From the NCBI GenBank assembly GCA_902552705.1, contig CACDHZ010000005.1, positions 1 through 45,493 of the forward strand: DNA of 45,493 bases. The letters run 5' to 3'. A program made the position numbers and the translations under genes. The notes beneath the pieces were generated by a model, which did not search any database, had not been told where the DNA came from, and saw nothing but the letters and a program-made list of their open reading frames with translations. Source of the stretch: an uncultured Pelagibacteraceae bacterium (GTDB taxonomy: Bacteria; Pseudomonadota; Alphaproteobacteria; Pelagibacterales; Pelagibacteraceae). Of the stretch, positions 12,877 to 22,355 are shown piece after piece. Each line of letters starts with the position of its first letter. Position 1 is the first letter of the stretch.

Positions 12877-12921
12877 AAAATTATCTTTGTATCTATAATA
12901 TGTCAATATAACTTACCCATA

Positions 12922-13359
12922 ATGAAAGAACTTTTATATTTAAAAGATGCTCAATTAAAGCAATTGATTGAAAAACTTTTCACTAGTTATAGAGAATCCT
13001 TTAGTGATGCCAAAAAAACTTTAGACAAATATACTATTGGAATTGCACATCATAAAGTGTTGCATCTACTTTCAATGTACGAAGGAATTACAATATCGGA
13101 ATTGCTTAAAAAGTTAAAAATTACTAAACAAAGTTTAAATAGAGTTTTAAAAGACTTAATCAAGCTCGATGTGATTTTTTTTAAAAAAGATCAGCAAGAT
13201 ACTAGAATAAAACATGTTTTCTTAAACGATAAAGGTAAAAAAATTTTTGATGAAGTTTTCGCAACTCAAAAAAAAAGGATTTATAATGCACTTTTAAACT
13301 CAAGTTCTGAGCAAGTTTTAAACTTTGACAGTGTTTTAAAAAAAATAATAAATGGATAA
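12922..13359 (+). CDS. MarR family transcriptional regulator (PetP-like)
   Basis: Winged-helix (VLHLLSMYEGITISELLKKLKITKQSLNRVLKDLIKLDVIFFKKDQQDTRIKHVFLNDKG); adjacent to an OmpR-type regulator and ilvE. Confidence 0.88.
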   Translation: MKELLYLKDAQLKQLIEKLFTSYRESFSDAKKTLDKYTIGIAHHKVLHLLSMYEGITISELLKKLKITKQSLNRVLKDLIKLDVIFFKKDQQDTRIKHVFLNDKGKKIFDEVFATQKKRIYNALLNSSSEQVLNFDSVLKKIING

Positions 13360-14029
13360 TTTTATAGCACATATTTTGGTAGTTGATGATGACGATGGAA
13401 TTAGGTCATTAGTTAAACAATACCTGAATGAAAACAATTTTTTAGTGACCACATCAGACAGTGCAGAAAATGCTGAAAAAAAAGTTGAAGTTATTAAATT
13501 TGATTTAATTGTTCTAGATGTAATGATGAAAGGAAAAAGTGGGTTAGATTTTATCAAAGATAACAAATCAAAAATTGATACTCCTATAATATTATTAACT
13601 GCTAAAGGAGAGGCAGAAGATAGAGTTAGTGGATTAGAGATTGGAGCTGATGATTATTTACCAAAACCTTTTGAACCAAAAGAATTAACACTTAGAATAA
13701 AAAATATTTTAGATAAAACAAAAAAAAGTGATCAAAAAAGAATTATTGAATTTGATAATATTAAAATTGATCTTAATAAACTTTTGATAATTAAAAATAA
13801 AAATGAATTTAAAATAAATAATACTGAAAAAATTATCTTAGAAAAAATGATTAATAATCCAGGCAAAACATTTACAAGAGAAAATATTGGAAATTTAATT
13901 GATCTTGACAAAGAGAGATCAATAGATGTTATAATTACGAGATTAAGAAAAAAAATTGAAACTGATCCAAAAAATCCAAAATATTTACAAACTTTAAGAG
14001 GTATGGGCTATGTATTATGGATTGAATAA
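13352..14029 (+). CDS. OmpR-family response regulator (PetR-like)
   Basis: Receiver (VVDDDDGIRS, LDVMMKGKSGLD, LTAKGEAEDRVSGLEIGADDYLPKPF) and C-terminal wHTH (DVIITRLRKKIETDPKNPKYLQTLRGMGYVL). Confidence 0.95.
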   Translation: MDNFIAHILVVDDDDGIRSLVKQYLNENNFLVTTSDSAENAEKKVEVIKFDLIVLDVMMKGKSGLDFIKDNKSKIDTPIILLTAKGEAEDRVSGLEIGADDYLPKPFEPKELTLRIKNILDKTKKSDQKRIIEFDNIKIDLNKLLIIKNKNEFKINNTEKIILEKMINNPGKTFTRENIGNLIDLDKERSIDVIITRLRKKIETDPKNPKYLQTLRGMGYVLWIE

Positions 14030-15329
14030 ATTTATTAAAAATCTTTTACCTAAGAGATTATTTTATAGAGCTTTATTAATAGTAGCTGTTCCAATTATTG
14101 TTATACAATTAATTATAACTATTGTTTTTTTTGATAGCCTCTGGATTAAAACAAATAAAGGTATGACTAGAGCGTTAGTTGGTGAAATAAAAACATTTAT
14201 TACTGCTTATGATAATAGTGCATATAACAATAATGATTTGTCTGGTCTTTTTTCAATTTATCTAGATCTAAATGTTGAATTTAAAGACAATGCACCTTTT
14301 GATAAAGAAATAAAAGAAAGATGGTTTAGCCCAATTGACAGAACACTAAGGAGGGAACTGAAGTCAAAAATTGGTAATGGAAATTATTGGTTTAGCACAA
14401 CATCATACAAAGAGCTTATTCATATAGATATTAAATATAAAAATGGTTATTTTGAATTTTTTATTCCTAAAGATAGAGTAACTAGCAGTTCTGCAAGAAT
14501 GTTCGCACTTTGGATAACTCTTCCAGCATTACTAATGATATCCATAGCTATTATATTTTTAAAAAATCAAACAAGACCAATAGTTAATCTTGCTAAAGCT
14601 GCAGAAAAATTTGGTAGAGGTGAAAATATCGATGAATATAGGCCTTCCGGTGCATTAGAAATTAGACAGGCAGGTCTAGAATTTGATAAAATGAGAAAAA
14701 GAATTCTTAGACATCTCAATCAAAGATCTGAAATGTTATCAGGAATAAGTCATGATTTAAGAACACCACTAACAAGATTAAAGCTTCAACTTTCATTTAT
14801 CAAAGATAAAGAATTATCAGAAAAGATGTCTTCAGATATAGATGAAATGGAAAATATGCTAAATGAATATCTGCAGTTCACAAGTTCAACTTATTTAGAA
14901 AAAAGTGAAACATTTGATGTTTCTCAATTAATAAAAGACCTAATTGATAAATTTGATAATATTAACATTTCAAAAGAAGTACCCCCAAGAGTTTATATGA
15001 ATGGTAAAAAAAATTTAATAAAAAGATCTCTTGAAAATATAATAGGAAATTCGATTAAATATGCAGAAAAAATAAACCTAGAATTAACTAAAAAGAATAA
15101 TAGTATTTTAATTATGATTGATGATGATGGTCCTGGAATACCTGAAAAAGAATTTAACAATGTTTTTAAACCTTTTTATAAAATTGATAAAAGTCGAGGT
15201 GACTCAAAGTCAAGTGTTGGCCTTGGTTTATCAATTACATCAGATATAATTAAATCGCACGGAGGGAACATTTTGTTAGATAAATCTCCATTAAAAGGAC
15301 TTAGAGTCAAGATTTTTTTACCTTTGTAG
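14010..15329 (+). CDS. Sensor histidine kinase (EnvZ-like)
   Basis: Two TM segments, HAMP, H-box SGISHDLRTPLTRLKLQL, N/G boxes (DDDGPGIPEKEFNNVFKPFYKIDKSRGDSKSSVGLGLSI). Confidence 0.95.
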   Translation: MYYGLNKFIKNLLPKRLFYRALLIVAVPIIVIQLIITIVFFDSLWIKTNKGMTRALVGEIKTFITAYDNSAYNNNDLSGLFSIYLDLNVEFKDNAPFDKEIKERWFSPIDRTLRRELKSKIGNGNYWFSTTSYKELIHIDIKYKNGYFEFFIPKDRVTSSSARMFALWITLPALLMISIAIIFLKNQTRPIVNLAKAAEKFGRGENIDEYRPSGALEIRQAGLEFDKMRKRILRHLNQRSEMLSGISHDLRTPLTRLKLQLSFIKDKELSEKMSSDIDEMENMLNEYLQFTSSTYLEKSETFDVSQLIKDLIDKFDNINISKEVPPRVYMNGKKNLIKRSLENIIGNSIKYAEKINLELTKKNNSILIMIDDDGPGIPEKEFNNVFKPFYKIDKSRGDSKSSVGLGLSITSDIIKSHGGNILLDKSPLKGLRVKIFLPL

Positions 15330-15561
15330 GTTTTTTATTTGAATTTTTTTTTTCTAATTTTGTAATTTTTTTTTCTAAGTTTTCTACTCTTTTAATTAAA
15401 ATCTCATGCTCTTCTTTGCTTGTTAATTTCATTTTAAATACTATTTCATCTCTTTTTGATCTAAGAATGTTTAAAATCTCAGAACTTAAATCTCTATAAG
15501 AGATTAGTCCTTGTTCCAATAAGTTGGCTAATTTATCAATTACAAATTTTGATTTTGTCAT
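15307..15561 (-). CDS. BMFP/UbiK-family accessory factor
   Basis: Small protein with C-terminal coiled coil (SKEEHEILIKRVENLEKKITKLEKK) typical of the BMFP domain family. Confidence 0.75.
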   Translation of the reverse strand: MTKSKFVIDKLANLLEQGLISYRDLSSEILNILRSKRDEIVFKMKLTSKEEHEILIKRVENLEKKITKLEKKNSNKKPTKVKKS

Positions 15562-15607
15562 ATATTCATTTATAAGTTTAATATACTTTATAAGTATTTT
15601 TTTAAAA

Positions 15608-16390
15608 ATGTTTATTAATAATTTTGACCCAGTTGCTTTACAAATTTTTTCAATAGAAATAAAATGGTATTCTTTAGCCTATATTTTTGGCATAATTATT
15701 GGTTGGTTTTTAAGTAAAAAAATTTTCATTACAGACTCTAAAATAAATGAAAAATTTGATGATTATATAACTTATATTATCTTAGGTATAATTATTGGAG
15801 GAAGATTAGGTTACGTATTTTTTTATAACTTTAATTATTACTTAAATAACATATTTGATATATTTAAAATTTGGCAAGGTGGGATGTCATTCCATGGTGG
15901 CTTAATAGGAATAATTGTTTTTAGTATTTGGTTCGCAAAAAAAAATAATCATAATACTTTTAAATATTTAGATATAGTTTCAATAGTAGCGCCAATAGGA
16001 ATTTTTTTTGGAAGAATAGCAAACTTTATAAATTCTGAGTTATATGGAATAGAAACGAGCGTTCCTTGGGCAGTGAAATTTATACAAATAGATAATATAT
16101 ACCGACATCCTTCACAATTATATGAGGCAATTTTAGAAGGATTAGTATTATTTCTGATTTTACTATATTTTAGAAATAAAGGTTGTATGAAAACTCCAGG
16201 TTTTATATCTGGTTTATTTTTAATTTTTTATTCTTTTTTCAGATTCATTATTGAATTTTTTAGAGTGCCAGATGAACAATTAGGCTATTTGTTTTTAGAC
16301 TTAACAATGGGACAAATCATAAGTTTCCTATTTTTATTAATTGGTATTTATTTAACTATTAAAAAATATGAAATTAAAAAAGAGACGTAA
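15608..16390 (+). CDS. lgt: Prolipoprotein diacylglyceryl transferase
   Basis: GGRLGYVFFYN, MSFHGGLIGI, GRIANFINSELYG, RHPSQLYEA. ATG at 15608 preferred over the 15524 ORF start. Confidence 0.95.
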   Translation: MFINNFDPVALQIFSIEIKWYSLAYIFGIIIGWFLSKKIFITDSKINEKFDDYITYIILGIIIGGRLGYVFFYNFNYYLNNIFDIFKIWQGGMSFHGGLIGIIVFSIWFAKKNNHNTFKYLDIVSIVAPIGIFFGRIANFINSELYGIETSVPWAVKFIQIDNIYRHPSQLYEAILEGLVLFLILLYFRNKGCMKTPGFISGLFLIFYSFFRFIIEFFRVPDEQLGYLFLDLTMGQIISFLFLLIGIYLTIKKYEIKKET

Positions 16391-17414
16391 TCTACCTCTA
16401 GATAAATTTATAAATTTTTCTCTTTATAATAATAAATCTGGATACTACATGAAAAAAAATCCTTTTGGTGCAAAAGGCGATTTCATAACTGCTCCTAATA
16501 TTTCGAGACTTTTTTCTGAGATGATTGCAATTTGGATTTTAAGTTTTTGGCAAAGCCTAGGATCTCCAAAGAAATTTAATTTGATTGAATTAGGAGCAGG
16601 TAATGGTGAGATGATGAAAGTTCTTATTGAAAGCTTTAAAAATTTTCCTGTTTTTTTAAAAGCATGTAATTTTATTATACACGAAAAAAGTCCATCATTA
16701 ATTAAAATTCAAAAAAAAAAATTAATCAAAAAAAAAATAGTTTGGCTATCTAATATTAGCAAAATAAAAAAAAAACCTAGTGTATTTATTGCAAATGAGT
16801 TTTTTGACTCAGTTCCAATTAAACAGTTTGAAAAAAAAGGGGACTTGTGGTTTGAAAAGTTTGTAAATTTAGTTGACTCAAAAAAAGCTAAATTTTTTGA
16901 AAGAAAAGTTGATATAAAAAAAATTGAAAAAAAATTAAATTTCAAGATATCTCAAAATCAAAATTTTATAGAATATTCTGAACTTGGTCATTATTATTTA
17001 AAAGAAATATCTAAAATAATTAAAAAGAATAATGGAGGTTTATTGCTTATAGACTACGGATATACTCACAAAAAAATGAAAAATACCTTACAAGCAATTT
17101 CAAATCATAAATTTGCCAATATTCTAAGTAATATCGGAAATGTAGACATTACTCACAATATAAGTTTTGAACTCTTAAAAAAATTAATAAAGCAAATGGG
17201 TAGTTTAGAAAACAATTTAACGACTCAAAAAGAATTTTTAATCAAAATGGGAATAAAACAAAGAGCAGAAATTATATCCAAAAATCATAATTTTATAAAA
17301 AAGGCAGATATTTATTACCGACTGAACAGACTAATAGATGAAAGACAGATGGGAAATTTATTTAAAGTAATGTTAATAAAAAATAAAAAAAATAAATTTA
17401 AACTTGGATTCTGA
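16368..17414 (+). CDS. SAM-dependent methyltransferase, MidA/DUF185 family
   Basis: GYYMKKNPFGAKGDFITAPNISRLFSEMIAIW, LIELGAGNGEMM, FIANEFFDSVPIKQF. Confidence 0.92.
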   Translation: MKLKKRRNLPLDKFINFSLYNNKSGYYMKKNPFGAKGDFITAPNISRLFSEMIAIWILSFWQSLGSPKKFNLIELGAGNGEMMKVLIESFKNFPVFLKACNFIIHEKSPSLIKIQKKKLIKKKIVWLSNISKIKKKPSVFIANEFFDSVPIKQFEKKGDLWFEKFVNLVDSKKAKFFERKVDIKKIEKKLNFKISQNQNFIEYSELGHYYLKEISKIIKKNNGGLLLIDYGYTHKKMKNTLQAISNHKFANILSNIGNVDITHNISFELLKKLIKQMGSLENNLTTQKEFLIKMGIKQRAEIISKNHNFIKKADIYYRLNRLIDERQMGNLFKVMLIKNKKNKFKLGF

Positions 17415-17416
17415 GA

Positions 17417-18178
17417 TTGATTACCTCTAAAAAACTATCAAAACAAAAAAAAATTAGTCATGGTTTTTTCAATAGAAACGGAGGTAAATCAAATGGTATT
17501 TATAAAAGTCTAAATTGTGGAATTGGCTCAAAAGATGATAAGAATAAAGTAAAAAAAAACTTAAAAATTGTAAAAAATAAAATTAGTAAAAAGGCAAAAG
17601 ATATTTTTTTAATTCACCAAGTTCATAGTAATAAGTTTGTTTTTATAAATAAAAATATAAAATTTTACAAAAAGAGAATTAAAGCTGATGCTATAATAAC
17701 AAATCAAGAGAAGCTTCCAATTGCAGTTTTGACAGCAGATTGTGTCCCAATACTTTTGTTTGATAATAATAAAAAAATGATTGCTGCAATTCATGCTGGA
17801 TGGAAGGGAGCTTTTAAGGGAATAATAAACAAAGTTATAAATTTTATGTTAAAAAATGGTTGTAAAAAAAACCAAATTACTGCTGCGATTGGACCTTGTA
17901 TTAAGCAAAAAAGTTATAATGTAAAAGATGATTTTAAAAAAAAATTTATAAAAAAAGATAGAAAGAATAAGATTTTTTTTAAAAATAAAAGAAACACTAT
18001 TTTTTTTGATTTACCTAATTTTGTCAAATCTCAACTTAAATCAAACAAAATTACAAAAATTGACATGATAAATATTGATACTTTTGATGAAAAAAATAAT
18101 TTTTTTAGTGCTAGACGATCTTTAGGATTAAAACACGATGATTATGGTAGAAATATTTCAATAATTATGATTAATTAA
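17417..18178 (+). CDS. pgeF: Peptidoglycan editing factor PgeF / YfiH (polyphenol oxidase) family
   Basis: SHGFFNRNGGKSNGIYKSLNCG, HQVHSNKF, LTADCVPILLFD, IHAGWKGAFKGI, GPCIKQKSY. TTG start assumed. Confidence 0.93.
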   Translation: MITSKKLSKQKKISHGFFNRNGGKSNGIYKSLNCGIGSKDDKNKVKKNLKIVKNKISKKAKDIFLIHQVHSNKFVFINKNIKFYKKRIKADAIITNQEKLPIAVLTADCVPILLFDNNKKMIAAIHAGWKGAFKGIINKVINFMLKNGCKKNQITAAIGPCIKQKSYNVKDDFKKKFIKKDRKNKIFFKNKRNTIFFDLPNFVKSQLKSNKITKIDMINIDTFDEKNNFFSARRSLGLKHDDYGRNISIIMIN

Positions 18179-18187
18179 ACTTTTTCA

Positions 18188-19120
18188 ATGAAACTATTAA
18201 CTGGAAATAGCAATAAAGTTCTGAGTAAAAATATTGCAAAATATTTAAAGTCTAAACTTGTAAACTCAAGTATAAAAAAATTTTCAGATGGGGAACTTTA
18301 TGTCGAAATAAATGAAAATATTAGAGGAAATAGTATTTTTATTATTCAATCTATTTCATCTCCAGCAAATGATAATTTAATGGAATTGCTATTATGTATT
18401 GATGCTTTAAAAAGATCTTCTGCAAAAAATATAACTGCAGTCATTCCATATTTTGGATATGCTAGACAAGATAGAAAAGTTGTCCCAAGAACATCTATAT
18501 CAGCCAAACTTGTTTCAAATTTAATTACAAAGGCTGGAGCAGATAGAGTTGTGACAGTTGATTTACACGCGGGACAAATTCAAGGATTTTTTGATATTCC
18601 AGTAGATAACCTTTTCGCTACTCCAATATTTGCAAGACATGTCAAAAAGAAAATTAAAAGTAATAAAATTATTTGTGTTGCACCTGATGTAGGTGGAACA
18701 GAAAGAGCTAGAGCACTTGGTAAACTTTTGAATGCTGGTCTTGCAATTGTAGATAAAAGAAGACCAAAACCTGGTAAATCAAAAGTTATGAATGTTATTG
18801 GAGATGTGAAAGACCAAACTTGTATTGTTGTAGATGATATAATTGACTCAGGTGGAACAATAGTAAATGCAGCTAAAGCACTAAAAGAGAAAGGTGCTAA
18901 AGAAGTTTATGTTTATATTACCCATGGTGTTTTAAGTGGAGAAGCAGTCAAAAAAATAAAAAATTCAGTAATAAAAAAATTAGTAATTACAGATACGATT
19001 GATAATGGTGAAAAAACTAAAAATGTTAAAAATATAGAAGTTTTACCTATTTCTGGCCTTATGGGAGAGGCAATAAAAAGAATTTCTAATTCAAATTCCG
19101 TGTCAGATTTATTTAAATAA
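18188..19120 (+). CDS. prs: Ribose-phosphate pyrophosphokinase
   Basis: [61 protein letters not shown]. Confidence 0.98.
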   Translation: MKLLTGNSNKVLSKNIAKYLKSKLVNSSIKKFSDGELYVEINENIRGNSIFIIQSISSPANDNLMELLLCIDALKRSSAKNITAVIPYFGYARQDRKVVPRTSISAKLVSNLITKAGADRVVTVDLHAGQIQGFFDIPVDNLFATPIFARHVKKKIKSNKIICVAPDVGGTERARALGKLLNAGLAIVDKRRPKPGKSKVMNVIGDVKDQTCIVVDDIIDSGGTIVNAAKALKEKGAKEVYVYITHGVLSGEAVKKIKNSVIKKLVITDTIDNGEKTKNVKNIEVLPISGLMGEAIKRISNSNSVSDLFK

Positions 19121-19125
19121 TTACC

Positions 19126-19160
19126 TTGATTATTTATCAACATGGGTTAAAAACCTGTGT
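19126..19160 (+). promoter_or_regulatory. Two tandem small hairpins in the prs-rplY gap (rplY leader or weak terminator)
   Basis: TTGAT-TATTT-ATCAA (19126-19140) and ACATGGGTT-AAA-AACCTGTGT (19140-19160; 9 bp including two G-U pairs), ending 3 nt before the rplY ATG. Confidence 0.45.
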
Positions 19161-19163
19161 TTT

Positions 19164-19919
19164 ATGAATTCTCTAAAAGTAAACACAAGAAATACCAAAT
19201 CAAAAGGAGAGGTAAAATCTCTGAGACTAGCAGGAAACATTCCAGCTATAATTTATGGTGGAAAAGAAGAAAATCAAAAAGTTTCTGTATTAAAAAAAAC
19301 TCTTAAATCTTTAATTGAAAAAGAAAATTTTTTATCAAATATTATAACTCTAGATTTAGATGGAAAATCTCAAAATGTTCTACCAAAAGAAATCAAATAC
19401 AATGTTATAACGGATGAACCAACTCATATTGATTTTCTTAGAGTGGTTCCTGGAGTAAAAATTAAAATAGACGTACCGGTAAAATTTATAAATCAAGAAA
19501 AATCTCCAGGTTTAAAAAGAGGTGGAGTTCTTAATATAGTTAGAAGAAAAATTGAATTAAAATGTCCAAGTGAAAAAACTCCAAAAGAAATTGTGATAGA
19601 CCTAGACGGAGTTGATATTGGAGAAAGTTTTAAGATATCATCTGTTAAATTAGAAGAAGATGTAACTCCAACAATTATAGGAAGAGACTTTGTGATTGCA
19701 ACATTAGCCGCTCCTACAGTTATGAAAGAACCAGAAAAACCAGCTGCAGAGACTGAAACAGCCGAAGGCGAAGAAGCCGCTGGAGAAGAAGGTAAGGAAG
19801 CAGCAGCTGATGGAGATAAAAAAGCAGCAGCTGATGGAGATAAAAAAGAGGGTGATAAAAAAGAGGGTGATGACAAAAAAGCTTCTACAGAAAAAAAAGC
19901 CCCTCCTGAAAAAAAATAA
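19164..19919 (+). CDS. rplY: 50S ribosomal protein L25/general stress protein Ctc with extended A/E/D/K-rich C-terminal tail
   Basis: GNIPAIIYGGKEENQKVSV, THIDFLRV, VPVKFINQEKSPGLKRGGVLNIVRRKIELKCP; low-complexity tail. Confidence 0.95.
   Translation: MNSLKVNTRNTKSKGEVKSLRLAGNIPAIIYGGKEENQKVSVLKKTLKSLIEKENFLSNIITLDLDGKSQNVLPKEIKYNVITDEPTHIDFLRVVPGVKIKIDVPVKFINQEKSPGLKRGGVLNIVRRKIELKCPSEKTPKEIVIDLDGVDIGESFKISSVKLEEDVTPTIIGRDFVIATLAAPTVMKEPEKPAAETETAEGEEAAGEEGKEAAADGDKKAAADGDKKEGDKKEGDDKKASTEKKAPPEKK
19800..19880 (+). repeat. In-frame tandem repeats in the rplY tail: 24-bp unit x2 then 15-bp unit plus an 18-bp variant
   Basis: gcagcagctgatggagataaaaaa at 19800-19823 and 19824-19847; gagggtgataaaaaa at 19848-19862; gagggtgatgacaaaaaa at 19863-19880. 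Confidence 0.85.
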
Positions 19920-19961
19920 TCAAATCATAGTGAAAATTTCGAGTCCCGATCTAAAAAAATT

Positions 19962-20522
19962 ATGCTTTTATTCGTAGGTTTAGGAAATCCAACTCCCAAT
20001 AGTGAAAATAACAGACACAATATTGGTTTTAAACTAATTGATGCTCTAAATAAAAAATTTGGGTTATCAAAACAAAAACCAAAATTTAAAGGACTTTTAA
20101 CAACTGGAAATGTTAATAATAAAAAAGTTTATGCTATAAAACCTTTAACTTTTATGAATAATTCAGGAATTTGTATTAGAGAATTAATTGAATACTTTAA
20201 AATCAATGCAGAGGACGTAATTGTTTTTCATGATGATTTAGATATTGAGTTTGGAAAAATAAAAGCTAAATTTGGAGGTTCTAGTGCTGGACATAATGGA
20301 ATTGAGTCTATAGATAAATTTATCGGAAAGGACTATTCAAGAGTAAGAATTGGTATTGGAAGACCAAAAACTAATACTGAAGTTACTGATCATGTATTAA
20401 AAGATTTTGATGAGGATGAAATGTTACAACTTAAAAAAATTACAGATAATATTATTGACTCCATACCTATATTGATTAATAAAAAATTAGATCTATTCTC
20501 GAGTACTGTAAATAATAAATAA
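19962..20522 (+). CDS. pth: Peptidyl-tRNA hydrolase
   Basis: FVGLGNPTPNSENNRHNIGF, KPLTFMNNSG, HDDLDIEFGKIKAKFGGSSAGHNGIESI. Confidence 0.97.
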   Translation: MLLFVGLGNPTPNSENNRHNIGFKLIDALNKKFGLSKQKPKFKGLLTTGNVNNKKVYAIKPLTFMNNSGICIRELIEYFKINAEDVIVFHDDLDIEFGKIKAKFGGSSAGHNGIESIDKFIGKDYSRVRIGIGRPKTNTEVTDHVLKDFDEDEMLQLKKITDNIIDSIPILINKKLDLFSSTVNNK

Positions 20523-21595
20523 TGAGTTTTAAATGTGGTATTGTTGGTTTACCAAACGTTGGTAAATCAACTTTATTTAATGCGCTTACCAATTCTAACA
20601 AAGCTCAAGCAGCAAACTTTCCTTTCTGCACAATTGAACCTAATGTCGGTGTAGTTCTAGTTCCTGATGAAAGATTAGATAAATTAGTAGAAATATCAAA
20701 ATCAAAAAAAAAAATAAATACTACTATTGAGTTTGTAGATATTGCAGGCCTTGTTGAAGGAGCATCAAAAGGAGAAGGTTTAGGAAATAAATTTCTATCT
20801 CATATACGAGAAGTCGATGCTGTAATTCATATGATAAGATGCTTTGACTCTGATGATATTCAAAACGTAAACTCCTCAATAGATCCCATAAGAGACTTAG
20901 AAATAATAGAAACTGAAATGATGTTGGCAGATCTTGAATCAATTCAAAAAAGATTAGAAAAAAATAATAAAAAAAATATAGATGAAAAACAATTAAAGAT
21001 ATTAGATATTGCTTCAGAATGTATAAATAAATCCAAAGATCTAAATATTATTTATGATCAATTTGAAAAAAAAATTATTAATCAAAGTGGCTTATTATCA
21101 TTAAAACCAAAAATATTTGTGTGTAATGTAGACGAAGCAAGTATTAAAAATGGTAATAAATATACTGAAAATTTCATAGCTAAATTTGGAGAAAAAAACA
21201 CATTAATCATTTCAGCTGATATCGAAAATCAAATAAATCAATTAGAAAATGATGAAAGAGTTAATTATATGGAAATGATTGGATTAAAAAAAACTGGATT
21301 AAATATGTTAATTCAAAAAGGATACAATATTTTGGAACTTGATACTTATTTTACATCAGGACCTGAAGAAACTAGAGCTTGGACAATTGAAAAAAATTGC
21401 ACCGCTCCAAAAGCAGCTGGGGAAATTCATACTGATTTTGAAAAAGGATTTATAAGAGCAGAAACAATAGCTTATAAAGATTTTATAGCCTACGACGGCT
21501 GGACAAACGCGAAAGCGAATGGAAAAATGAGACTTGAAGGAAAAGATTACATAGTTAAAGATGGTGATATATTAAACTTCAGATTCAATACGTGA
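20522..21595 (+). CDS. ychF: Redox-regulated ATPase/GTP-binding protein YchF
   Basis: GIVGLPNVGKSTLFNALT, FPFCTIEPNVGVV, DIAGLVEGASKGEGLGNKFL, GDILNFRFN. Confidence 0.97.
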   Translation: MSFKCGIVGLPNVGKSTLFNALTNSNKAQAANFPFCTIEPNVGVVLVPDERLDKLVEISKSKKKINTTIEFVDIAGLVEGASKGEGLGNKFLSHIREVDAVIHMIRCFDSDDIQNVNSSIDPIRDLEIIETEMMLADLESIQKRLEKNNKKNIDEKQLKILDIASECINKSKDLNIIYDQFEKKIINQSGLLSLKPKIFVCNVDEASIKNGNKYTENFIAKFGEKNTLIISADIENQINQLENDERVNYMEMIGLKKTGLNMLIQKGYNILELDTYFTSGPEETRAWTIEKNCTAPKAAGEIHTDFEKGFIRAETIAYKDFIAYDGWTNAKANGKMRLEGKDYIVKDGDILNFRFNT

Positions 21596-22351
21596 CCAAA
21601 TTTTCTTCATACTAAAATACACTAAAATAGATAGAATAATTAAATATACAATTGCTTTGAAACCCATTCTGTGTCTTGTTTCTAAATGTGGCTCAGCCGC
21701 CCACATCAAAAAAGTTACTACATCTTTTGCCATTTGTTCTTCAGTTGCTTCTGTTCCATCAGAGTATTCTACCAAACCGTCATCAAGAGGTTTTGCCATT
21801 TTTATATTATTTCCATACATGTATTTATTGTAATAAACGCCATCATCTAAAGTAATTCCACTGGGTGGATCTTCATATCCTAAAAGAACTGAATAAAGAT
21901 AATCAACTCCCCCGCCTCTGGCTTTTGCTAAAACTGACATATCAGGAGGATAAGCACCACCATTTGCTGCCTGAGCTTCTTTTTCATTTGCATATGGCAT
22001 AGCAAATTTATCAGACAATTTGCCGGGTCTTGTAAACATTTCACCGTCCTCATTAGGACCATCAGTAATATCAAAACTTGCTGCTATTGCTTTTGCTTGA
22101 TCAATAGAAAACTCTGGCCCACCTTTTTCACTCAAATTTCTATAGCTTAGATATTTCATTGAGTGACATGAAGCACAAACTTCGGTGTAAACTTGATATC
22201 CTCTTTGTAGAGATCCTCTATCAAATTTTCCAAATAAACCTTTAAAGCTCCAATCTGTTTTTAAAAATTCTACTTTTTCTGCAGAATTTACTTGAGATGC
22301 TCCAATTATAATTAAAGAAAATAAATATATTATTTTAAAAAAATTTTTCAC
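21572..22351 (-). CDS. petC: Cytochrome c1
   Basis: CASCHSMKYLSYRNL heme motif, C-terminal TM anchor. Confidence 0.96.
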   Translation of the reverse strand: MKNFFKIIYLFSLIIIGASQVNSAEKVEFLKTDWSFKGLFGKFDRGSLQRGYQVYTEVCASCHSMKYLSYRNLSEKGGPEFSIDQAKAIAASFDITDGPNEDGEMFTRPGKLSDKFAMPYANEKEAQAANGGAYPPDMSVLAKARGGGVDYLYSVLLGYEDPPSGITLDDGVYYNKYMYGNNIKMAKPLDDGLVEYSDGTEATEEQMAKDVVTFLMWAAEPHLETRHRMGFKAIVYLIILSILVYFSMKKIWSRIESEV

Positions 22352-22355
22352 TAGA

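Noticed and set aside
19493-19876. Minus-strand ORF (127 aa) antisense to rplY
   Set aside because: Ser/Pro/Ala repeats are simply the complement of the repetitive L25 tail; artefact.
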